From assembly GCA_038380435.1 (NCBI GenBank), contig JAWZYU010000699.1, positions 1-64,000 of the forward strand: DNA of 64,000 nt, given 5' to 3'. Shown one piece after another: positions 44,201 through 56,200 of this stretch. The notes under the pieces are model-generated. The model saw only the letters and a program-made list of their open reading frames with translations. It was not told the DNA's origin and did not search any database. Position numbers and translations under genes: made by a program. Origin of the DNA: Ryuthela nishihirai. Taxonomy: Eukaryota; Arthropoda; Arachnida; Araneae; Heptathelidae. Positions within the stretch are counted from its first letter, which is position 1. Each line of letters begins with the position of its first letter.

Positions 44201-47200
44201 TTACTCATAGCCCAAAATATCAAAAAAAATTTCAGCCCGTTCCAAATCTGCAAAAAATTATCAAAAGGGGCAGAGACAAATTTAGCCTACTTCAAAAATT
44301 GCGTGTATACCGATTTCCTCTACATTTGCCAGATAATTCGTTTGTCTACTACATCAGAAAAACCATACATTCTCTACAAGAGAGGTTCGCAGAGCATCAA
44401 ACAGATGTCAGCTAAAAGAAGCTAACAATAATCACTGCCGAGCTAGCAGTACAACAAGCAGGAACTGGAGCACGCCACACTGTTTGTTCATGCATCCACT
44501 TTTCTACAGAACCATAGTTCACATGGCTATTGAAATAATGATCTCGCCCGTTCTCACCTGCAATCAAGACACTCAAATCATCTTTCATGACATGTGGAAA
44601 GAAGCTCGAAACAACCCTAATGTCATCATATAGTGTCACTTCACTAAAGACGGAGGAGCGCAGTCCTTGCTTCAAAAAGCTTCCGAGTTTTCTCCTAAAA
44701 ACTTTTAACATGCAAATAGTCTGAAGGATAAAGTTTAATTTTATTGCTCAATGATAGAGAATTTTAGGTTATTTTTAATTATTATACTTTGCAGATCAGC
44801 AATAGTTTCTGCTGTATATGTAATAGCAGTATCATCAGCAAAACTGTTAATCTTACCATTAAGTTTTTAAAGAGCAGAAATAGTTTGCTTTTTTGTAAAT
44901 AGAAATCATGACTTTTTTTTACCTATCAGGAAATACACCACTTGCAAGCGATAAATTAAAAATATACGTCAATGGTGTAACAATATAATTAAAACTTTTT
45001 TTTATAATTGTTGGAATGAAGTCATCATCTCCTGGACTCCTATTTTCCATAATATGATTAGCAATATCTTGAATCTCTTCTTCAGTAGTTGGAATTAAAA
45101 AAATGGAATTGCTATGCCTAGTAAAATAATAAAATTTACAGTAGAGGTACACAGTGCAGTAATTAAAGTAAAGTAAATTAATTCTCTATGATACTGATAA
45201 ATGTTTTTAAGCACTTCGACACATGGACTATGATATCAAGTATCAATAATTATTAAAGAGAGATTTTACATACCAATGCCATAGAGGATGGGAAGTAACG
45301 GGAGCTTCTTGGAATGCTTTTGGTGAGAAATTTAAAATTCAATGTTCGTGCCAGCAAGTGACGTCTCAGTGGATTTTAAAATAATGATGACGGCTGCCAA
45401 TGGTCTACCCGCATTGGCGAATGAAATAATTATTTATACTTTTTGATAGCATAGAGTGCTTAAAAAGTTTTAGATCCACGACATGCGTTTCGCGCCGTTC
45501 CTATCAGCGCTTCATCAGGTGGGAAGTGAGGAACTTAATGTAGGAGAGGCAGTTGGTTGATGAGTGTGGGGAGGGGGGGTACCATAAATTGACATGTCAG
45601 TGGTTCAGCTCCGAGGATAGGAGTTATGTAAAGTGCAAGTGGTGGTAATGCGATCTGCATGTAACGGGGTTGGGAGAGGGTGTGGGATTATGGGAATCGC
45701 CAAGATCTGTGTATGTTGAGGGAAGCATCATTATTCGTATTTATAATGAGTGTACTCGTTATAAACTCATGAATGTACCCACTCATTATAAATACAAATG
45801 ATGCTTCCCTCAACATATGCAGATCTTGACGATTTCCCATAATCCCACACCCTCTCCCAACCCCCGTTACATACAGATCGCATTACCGCAATCTGCACTT
45901 CCGTCAACCTCTCCGATCCTCGGAGCTGAATCACTGACATGTCAATTTATGACACCCACCACTCCCCACGCTCACCAACCAACTGCCTCTCCTACATTAA
46001 GTTCCTCACTTCCCACCTGATGAAGCACCGATAGGAACGGCACGAAACGTGCGTCGTGGATCTAAAACTTTTTAAGCACTCTATGCTATCAAAAAGTATA
46101 AATAATTATTTCATTCGCCAATGTGGGTAGAATATTGGCAGCCGTCATCATTATTTTAAAATCCACCAAAACATCACTTGCCGGGACGAATGTCAAATTT
46201 TAAATTTCTCACCAAAAGCATTCCAAGAAGCTCCCGTTACTTCACATCCTCTACGGCATTGGTATGTAAATTCTCTCTTTAAAAATTATTGATACTTGAT
46301 AGCATAGTCCATGTGTCGAAGTGCTTAAAAACATTTAACAGTGTCATAGAGAATTAATTTACTTTACTTTAGTAATATAATTACTTACAGTATTTAAATT
46401 ACAGTTACCTTGGTTTCCACTCTCACTGTCTGGAATATGAACTAAATATGTATTAAAATCATTAACAATTTTTGCAGTTATTACTTTTTATTGGATCAGG
46501 ATTAGGAAATTTTTCTGACAGCTTTAGATTCCTTTTTATTATCTATTAAATTATTGATAAATTTCTATTGCTTTCTACTGTTGCCATTGCATTTAAGGAA
46601 TTGTGTTCTATGATATTATTTTTAGCAGGTATCAATAAAGTAGTAAGTCTATTTCTAACTATTTTGTAATTATCTTCATGTATAATATTGTGAGGATATT
46701 TCTTATGCTTCTTATATAATTTATCATTTACTATTTTTTTTTATATCATCTGTTTTCCATGGATTTTTACTTCTATCATTAGATTTTTTAATAGTATATT
46801 GTTTAGCATCTTCCTCCAATTCAGAGAATTTATCAATAAACAATTTGTAGCACAAATTGACATCATTAGTTTTTTTAAGTTCTTCCCATCCACAATTTAT
46901 TAGTTTTTCCCTTAATATTACGGAATTTATTTTATACACTACATTCAGAAATACTGACCGATTTTCGTTCCTCTTTCACTGATGTATATCAATTCTTATT
47001 CAAACAGGGTAATGATCAGCAATATCAGTATGTATAACAACTGTTCACACTACAATATTATATGTGTGTCTTACCAATATATGGTCCAAACATGAAACAC
47101 TAGTTTGAGTCTGTCTTTTAATTGCATCTAAATATGGTTGGAATCCATATGAAGGAAGCATATCCAAATATGTTTACATAATTATTATCAAGTAAAAGGT

Positions 47201-50200
47201 CAATATTAAGATCACCAATAAGTATAACTGCACTAAATAAAAATAAATACCTCCTCAAGCAGCTGCTTGCCACAGAGGTCTGACAGGAGCCTGTCAGTTT
47301 ATATGCCATAGTAGGAAGTCTGTGAGGATGGCAGGACCTCAGCAGGAAAACAACACGAAAATCCATGCCTTATCCGGGGGGCTCAAACCCAGGTCCCTTA
47401 GATCAGCAGACAAGCACACTAACCACTCGGCAATTACTATTTTTAATTAAATTTAAAGTCATTTAATTCATCTATAAACTGTTTTGGTGTGTAAACATGA
47501 GATCTGTATTCTGATTTGCATCATAATCAGGCCACAATAAACATAGCGATTCAGCAGTCATGAAGTCATTATTTTCGTTTAAAATAAAGTTGTATTTATC
47601 TTTTACAAAAACCAATATACCACCTGATTTGCTGTAATGCCTACATTTGTAAAATTTATTAAAATCGTTTAAGTTATATAAGAAAAATTTTATCTTTTAT
47701 CCATATCTCAGTCAATATAAGAATATCAACTTGATAATTCAAATAATCAATAATTGCTTCAATACTCTCAAATTTAAATCTTATACTTCTTACATTAATA
47801 TTAAGGATACATAATGATTCACTGTTGGAATCAAGATAAAAAAACCTTTAAGACATCGAAAGTAGTGCTATGAAACATATATATTCAGTATAAATATACT
47901 TGTTTAATATTCTATCCATATTGAACAATATTATTTATATCATCCTCATTTCTAACTCTCCATATTTTTTTCCTGTTTCGTTATGTCTCATAAATATTTT
48001 ACCATCTTTAACCCATATATATTTAAACCCAGATTTTCAGCCCCCCAATTTAGGCTTTATACAACTGCTTCATTGTAGGGGTCAAATGTTCATTTAAGAT
48101 AACACTGCAGACTTTTTAAATTTTACATCAATATCAGAACAATTAATACTAAATTTAGAAGCTTTATTAGAGCTTATCCATTTATCATGTATTACTTTGC
48201 TTTTAAATTTCACAATTAATGTTTTAATTTTATTTTTATTAACCGTTGGGATTTGATGTATAACTAGTATGTGTCATCCTTGTTAAATTCAACTTCAATT
48301 TTTTTCAGTAATTTTTGTCACAATTTTGGATAAGTCCTCATTAGGCTCTTCCGGAATGCCAATGATCTCTAAATGCTGACCTCTTTAATGCTGCTGTAGA
48401 TCATTCATCTGAAATTTTATGCAATTTTTCCCTTAGTTCTAAATTATTTTTTTCCAATGCACTATTTTTTTTAAGTCATTTGAATCTTGAGTGAGTGTGC
48501 TAATAGTGTCGTTTATTTCATCTAACAGGCAGTTTTGCCGAAGCAAATTCTGCAAAAACCTTGATTTCATTAATTATCAAAGTGTCTTTTTTTTATCTCT
48601 GATATCTCTTGTATGAGCCAATCCATTTTGTCAATTTCTACACTCCCTTCCTTATTGCTTAAACCTGAAGCTCTATTTTGCAAATTAGGTGTTGGTTTTG
48701 GAGTTTTACAAGGATTACATTTGAGTCTTATTTTTACAAGGATTACCATTGAGTCTTTTTTATTTTAGTTAAGGTTTTGTAGCCAGACTCCAAAAATTCA
48801 ACACGTACAACGAAAATCCCCTGCACATTCTCCTGAGCACTTAATAATCTCAGCTGCATCCAATATTCTGCCTTAGCAATAGGCACAGTTGACAGTAGCC
48901 ATTCCACTTATTCAACAGGCTACAAGTAATGCCAATAACAAATCCAAAGGGAGGGAGAGCACCTAATTAAGGATCATAAAAGTTCTTTTGATGGCTCACA
49001 GATGTAGCTGGGGAGAAGACATGAAACAAGGGCTTCATCAGGAGGAGACAAGCACAATATAATTTTACAAAACTTACCGGTCCTGTGGAAGCGCCGAAAG
49101 TCAGCAGACACTGCCCGGATCACAATTATCTCCTCCAAATGGCAGGAGAACAAAGAGAGCACATCCTTTCTCACACATACTATCTCACTTCCATGTGTTA
49201 TAATTGACTCCATAATGGATTGTTTACAGTTTTGGTCCAGCATATTGGATACACTTTGTAAAGTTAATATTTACTTTTTTAATTTAAACCTTAGTTTTCC
49301 TTTCAGTAGATTTAGTTTTGTAAATTGTTAATCTTTTTGCCAATTGATAAATATTGATTTTTCATAATTATGTTACATTGGATGGCTGGCCACAACTTGT
49401 TGCTGTGGATATTTTATTTAACATCATATTAGTTACATGTTAATTTTTATTTTATCATTTATAACTTTTCCAGTAAAACTTTGATCTAGTATCATTTTCT
49501 GAAAACAAATGACGTCTTGGATACAGAAGCAAATTTATTTCTATAGATTTATTTCCATGAGTTAGTGATATTTCAATTGGTTGATTTATCGATCTTTTTG
49601 AATTAGCTACATCGAATCACCAGCTTAAAAGTGGTTGCAGATATATTTAACATAATTTTTCTTTTATTATTTCTTGGGTTTTTAGTAAAAAGAAAAACTT
49701 TGAATTTATACCGTTTTCTAAAAAATGAATGAGTATTGGATATGGCTGCAAACTGAACTTCCTTGGCACGGAAATCAGTCCTCGTGTGGGAGAACAATTT
49801 CAGGGTTTTTTACCCCCTCCCCTTAGAAAAATTACAAGTTTTTGCTTATACTGAATGATTTTATTAAAAGTAGCAAACACATCCTCCCCCATGTCTCCTG
49901 TAATATTTCCAGGAGGCATGGGGGCACTCCTCAAAAACCCATGTCTCCTGGAAATATTTCCAGGAGACATGGGTTCGAATCCCACTCACAGCAAAACCAA
50001 TTTTTTTTCAGCTTATTATTTTGTGGTAATAAACTTTTGACTAGTGATTTAAATAAATGTAAATGTATGTAAGAGGTAACTAATATGTGTACCAAATCAT
50101 CAATTTAATGGCAATATTTTTGCATCTCTACAATTACATGTCATTTCCTAGCTTTTCCCTTACAGATTTCAACATACTAAACAATTAGAAAATAAAAATT

Positions 50201-53200
50201 TTATATAAAATATCATTATTAGTGTATCTAGTCACACAATTAAGATAATTTATTGTCATCTAAAATATTCCATTTGTATTATTAACAATCTAACAATAAA
50301 CTACAAATCTTATGCTTATGGATTAAATATAAATGAAAACTTACACAACACATTCATAGTTGTCTTCTCGAGCAGCAATGTGTCTGGAAAAAATGAACAA
50401 TAATAAAAATATTAAGCTCAATATTTCATAAGTATTGATCAATCATAAACCAATGTCTAATGTAAACATTAGATCTCAGCAAATTAAATAACGTTAAGCA
50501 GAGTACATTAATTAAAAAGTTTAATTCTCTAAATAACTGCAAAAATTAACCACTTTTACATTGTTTTAAAGAATTAAGATTTTTAATTAACATTAGGCCT
50601 TGTTTTTGCACAAGAACTTGCACTTTACATTAGTTCAGTTTTCAGAAATCTATTGCCTTATAATCACCATTTTTGAGCAAGCTTCTTAAAATATCAAAGA
50701 ACATAAAATTCAAAATTGCTATAAATATAAAATAAAACTTGAAAATAAGCTTTAAAAAAAAACGAATCTTTATATTGTGCATGTATTTCTTCACTTTTAT
50801 CCATTAGGTTGTTGTTTCCAGTTAATTATCCTTTTTCATACTGTAGTTAGTGGCGCACATAAATTTATGTTCGTATCAAAAAGCTGTTCAGCTGACTGAT
50901 AGTCAACTTTTACTGATAGTCAACCAATTAGACATTTATACCATAGGGCTAGTGGGGATGTACAATCTAGTCCTTTGATATCAATGGGCTTTTTTGCTAC
51001 ACAAATCCCCACAGATTCCATTTACCAATGCTAAAAGGTCACAGTGCTTTTACTGAATTTTAATTTGGGGCGTCCCCAGGGAAAAACACTAAATTTCAAT
51101 GTATTTTTACTAATAAGTGTACATCACAGAGTTCTACATAAATACTATACGACTATTTCTCAACTCATGGTCCATGGATATGTTTACAGGTGGTTAATGG
51201 AATATAAAGATTCTGGTAGTAAAAAAAAAAGTCTGGTAGTAATGGAATTCAAAGATTCCATTTACTACCAGATTCTGAATACAAATTATGAGAGCATTTA
51301 AGTATGCTTTTTAATCAGTGTTTTAAATGTTCATTAAAATTATTTCAAAATCTTGACAAATTTTGATTAAACTCCAAATGAAATTAAGATATTAACAGAA
51401 TCATTATCAAATGAACTTGAACCTCAACCAGAACATTTTATGACCATTGTGGAACCTCTGAAAAAATGCTGAAATACTGAAATTCTCATTTAAGGAGGCT
51501 ATGTGCTTCACAAATTTTTGACATTAAGTATATGTTTATTTTTATTTATTTTCTTGTTGTTTTATTTTTTCCCTTTCCCAAAGTTCTTTACAATAACACT
51601 AAAAGATTTTTATTATGAACACAATTATATATTACAATAATAAAGTTTAAAATTGTTTATAACTATTGTTTTGAGAGTGCATTAATATGCTTAAAAAGCT
51701 CTGCTAATTCACCAAACTGAGTTAATTATATGCAATTTTTTGGAAACCCAAAAATAGACTGTGGAATATTCCTTTACGAAAATGAGTAGGTTTGAATGAG
51801 TAAATGCATTTGCAGACAATATTCTTGAAGTTTTAAAAAATTTTTTATCAGATTCATTGAGTACATAAAATCAAAGTTCTATTAAAAACTATACATAGGT
51901 ATCTTAAATCTGAAGGAAATTATGATGACTGAAGTTATGATGAACCTCATATACCCAGTAAAAAACATTACTTAAAGAACTATTGGTACTACAATAAGAA
52001 CATATTTCTAAAACCTCAATGAAATACACTGGTTTCCATAAATTAAAGAAACTCAGAAAAATTATGATAAACAAAAAACTACATGAATGATTTTAATGAA
52101 ATTTGATGAAAACATGAATTACAATGGTAGTTTCAGAAGGCATAAAATATTTTACACTAGAAACATTTTATCAAAAAAAAGCACTTACAGGAACTTGTCC
52201 AAAAATGAGGTGTCAGAATGCAATGGTCAAAGTGCTTTAATATAGAGTGTAGTCACCTCTTATAGCAATGCACGCACAACAGCAATGTTCCATGTTGTTT
52301 ATGATGATGTCAATCAGCTCAATAGGGAGTAACGACCATTGTTCCTTTAAAGCAGTAATAAGCTCCCCTTTGTTTCAGGCAGTGGGTTGAGGGCAGCAAC
52401 ACATCTCCCTAGAGTAGAGGTTCTCAATGTGAGGTACACCATCAGAGCTCAAAAGTCGCTAGATCTAGTAACAAAGTTTTAACTATAACTATAGTTTTAT
52501 CTATCTATACAAGGGGTATGCCAGTTACACACACATTTCCAGGGGGTACATGAAGCATAAAAAGTTGAGAACCACTGCCTTAGAGCATCACACACATCTC
52601 AATCAGATTTAGGTCGGGAGATGAGAGAGATGCACATAATGGTCTCCTCTTGAAAGTATTGTGCCACTAGTTGAGCTCTGTGTGGACAAGCATATATCTT
52701 GTTAGATGAATGTTTCACTTATTACACCAGTGTAAGGATGTACATAAGGGTCCAGGATATCATCTCTACACCTTTGAGCATTGAGGTTCCCACTCATCGA
52801 CACATAGAGGTCTGTGCATCCACCTAAGGAAATGCCACCCCAAACACACATGCTACCTCCACCATAACTGTCTCTTTGATGGATGTTATTGGGATGATAG
52901 CAGGTACCTTGATCTCTCCATATCAAACAATGTCTGGAATCACTCTGCAAGCAATATCTGGATTCATCTGTGAAAAATACAGACCTCAATTGCTCTTCTG
53001 TCCAGTTAACATGTGTGCATGCCTAATTCAACAGCTCTCTCCTGTGACGTGAGGGGTATACAAAATTACTGGCCTTCTAGCGTACAGACCTCCCTCACGA
53101 AGCCTTCTATGCACAGTAGAAGCTGATACAACCCTCCCAGTGGCTGCTGCAAGAGAGGATCATAGCCAAGAGGGAGTAGACATCCTGTTCCTTCATGTTG

Positions 53201-56200
53201 TTAATCACAAATATCGGTCTTGTACAGTGGTTAACTCTAGCCCTTCCTCAGCTAAACCTCCAGATGCAGAATCCATGCTAAGAAATTGATTCCACAGTCT
53301 ATGGACCACAGAAGAACTCACATTCAGCCACTGTGCCTGTCTGACTGACTTTGGCCTGCTTCAAGCCAGCCAAAAGCTCTCCATCGCAGTTCATTTGGCA
53401 AATCATGTCTCGAAATCATTCCTACAAAATAGTTATTTTGAATTTCTTTACTCACATTTACAACACAAATAATGATCCACTCCAAAACAAAAACAGGTGT
53501 TTTTGTATGTTGCTATCCAATTATGCAAATTGATGCAACCTAGACTAATTTGCATACAATATGCTGACTCAACATTACTGTTTACATGAACAAGTTTGGT
53601 GAGGATCACACAATTTTTTGGAGAATTATCGTGATTTTTCTCATTTTCCCTTAATTTATGGAAACCAGTGTACATAAATCTAAAGCTTGCAAAACTTAGA
53701 AGAAATGGTGCAGGTAAAACTGTTTTAACAAGGAACATAAAAATATTCATTATTTTATAACTTTTAGGTAATTTACAGTGGATAATTATTATCCATCGCA
53801 ATTATACAAAAATTATTAACTATTTTGACTTTTAGGTAACTTACAGGGGAGAATCTCCGTGTTCATTGACTGCATTCAAACTACAACCAACATCCAAAAG
53901 TGTTTGTGCTATGTCAACATTTCCAGAATATGCTGCCCAATGTAGAGCAATATTTTGTTCCTACAAAAAGTTTAGCATAAAAACATCATTTCTACAATAC
54001 AAAATCTATATTTGAAGGATAAGAAAAATTTATATAATAAAAGTAATTGAGTCCATTTTATATATCACAAAATTTGAAAGAAAAATAGAAATAACAAATA
54101 ATATAATACTAACTATATACATTTTAACTTTGCTACATGCATTTAAGTAATACTAACTGATGCACATATTGCCAAATAGTTACCCGCATAATCTAAACTT
54201 GGAACAAATTACCATGTAAAGGTAAAAAATTAATCATACACATTTTTGGCTGTTTTAGAATTAAAAGTGTTCCTGAGGAGGGCTATAGTAGCTCATTATT
54301 AAATATAGATAAATTGTCTCTAAGAGCAATTTCCTATACTGGCTGGTGCAGATGACAGCTGTTAGCTGGGAATGTAAGTCCCATTATTCGCTCCTCCAGC
54401 ACTTTTGTTGTTAAATTGACAATATTGTTCATGTCACCACAGCTGCAGTTACCAGTCCTAGTTTCATTGAAGATTGCCGATCTCATTGATTTTCTGTTGA
54501 CTTTAAAGATGCTGTCCACTGGTGTTATGCAGTACATATCATTTGCAGTTGCACCTTCATAGTGGTGAGCTCGAGGACTGTTGCACATGATGAGCTGATT
54601 GATGAAATCAGCACTCCCTAGGGAATTCTTAAAATCCTTGGCATTTTTAACTAAACTGAACTTTAAAATTAATCTAAAATTCAACAGCAGCTTTGCTATG
54701 TTTCCTCCTTTCCTTCTCAGAATTTCAGACAGTATCATGACACAATGTTAAGAAATACATACAAGTCTCCTCTATTGTGTTATCAGCTGCTCACATCAGG
54801 AAACTTCATGCTGCTGGTAGGAGTGGAATTTTCGTGTTGCAGAGCAGATCTTTATACAAATTAATCATGATTGTTTCAGCGCACTGAAGTTAGAATTTAG
54901 TTTGTGATGCTATGAGTGGTTTATATATTAAATCATTTATTTTAAGTTTATTATCTATTATAATCTGTGCTAAAGAAGTGCTGGGTTTTTATTTTTAATA
55001 TCCTGTTGATGTTCTAATATCCGTTGTTTGTATGTATGACAGATTTTATTCCAATGTATTTGTTTCTACCATCCTGTTCGTTTTTGGGGGTCATGGATGT
55101 CAATATTATACCCCCTCCCCATGTTGAGGGTAGTTTATCATGATCATTTACTACTAACTCTTTTATACTTTTATTTATAATAAGTGGTAATCTAGTATCA
55201 TATTTTTTTTAATACATTACTTAAAATATTGGATATTCCAAGCATATGCAAAAAATGTGTGAATATTTAGGTTTTAATTCCTTAGGGTTGGGTTGCGACT
55301 CCTGTTGACTTTTATATCTTGCACTTTTGTCTAATTTTTTAATGATCTTATTCAGATAACCCATCTCTCTGGCAATTTTATAAATAAATTCTAATTCTTT
55401 CTTTAATGCTTGTTTCTGGGTAATATACTTATATGCTCTAAGTAAATATGGACTTATTGTGAATTTCTTATATTTCATAGGGTGCACCGAAGTAAAATAT
55501 ATTACATTTAGAATAAACATGGTTTTCGATATCCTTCTAAATCACATCTAGGTATCTTCTTCTTAATAAAGGATATTTAGTATGGTAATTCTGCATTAAT
55601 TTCTGTTTCGTGTGCATATTGTATAGTGAGCAGGACACTATTAAATGCCTCTATTAAAGTGCATAGCATATTTATAGGATAATCGCAAAAAAAGTAACAC
55701 ATCATCAATATAACGAACATATAATGATGGTTTAAAAATAGCTTTATCTAAGGCTGTATTCTCTACTTGTTGCATTACATCGACCATGCACCCAGACAGT
55801 GGCGATCCATAGGGACCCCATCTGTCTGGACCCATGCTGTCCCCCCTGTCTGGATCATCCCATTTCCCACTCAACACAATAATAGTGAATATGCATTAAC
55901 TAAATATAAATCATCTGCAACTTGCAGTATTTACTTTTTAAATTTACACCGTTTTCTGCTGAGGTCCTGCCATCCTCTCAGACCTACTCTGGCATATAAA
56001 CTGACAGGCTCCTGTCAGACCTCTGTGGCAAGCAGCTGCTTGAGGGGGTATTTATTTTTATTTATTTATGCTACATTATACAGGAATTAAATCCAAATTG
56101 CATTAAAAAAAATACATTTATATGAATAAAAAAAAGTTATGAGTTTATTGCCAGAAGAGGCAGGCACCTCTTCTGGTAATAAACTCATAACTTTTATTCA

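Larger units (their letters stand above)
45164..46370. repeat. 1.2-kb palindrome, inverted PLE pseudo-LTR-like arms
   Basis: Arms 45165-45752 and 45780-46370 are inverted copies along their whole length (tttttgatagcatagagtgc; gatccacgac; acttcccacctgatgaagc; ctcccaac; atgcttccctcaac). The loop is 45753-45779. A possible 6-bp duplication agtaat flanks it (45158-45163, 46371-46376). Each arm carries a hammerhead-like core. The ORF 45817-46020 is proline-rich, low complexity and unrecognised. Inserted in the LINE between its linker and RT. Confidence 0.88.
44771..48800 (-). pseudogene. L2/CR1-type LINE, interrupted three times
   Basis: In minus-strand order: endonuclease pieces [15 protein letters not shown] (about 47700), [20 protein letters not shown] (about 47590), [14 protein letters not shown] (about 47200) and [14 protein letters not shown] (about 47070); linker [13 protein letters not shown] then [11 protein letters not shown] (46724-46939); RT start [20 protein letters not shown] then [16 protein letters not shown] (44919-45110); then [16 protein letters not shown] (about 44830), the catalytic motif. 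The section between FPD and FADD is missing. Insertions: SINE-B (47235-47432), palindrome (45164-46370) and the PLE at its 3' end. The upstream part to 48800 is inferred. Confidence 0.8.

Noticed and set aside
45817..46020. Proline-rich 67-codon ORF in the palindrome
   Set aside because: Low complexity, and its inverted partner in the left arm is not open; more likely RNA structure or non-coding pseudo-LTR.
48974..49243. CTGATGAAG in the minus ORF as a hammerhead
   Set aside because: No GAAAC or GTC follows at the required distance.
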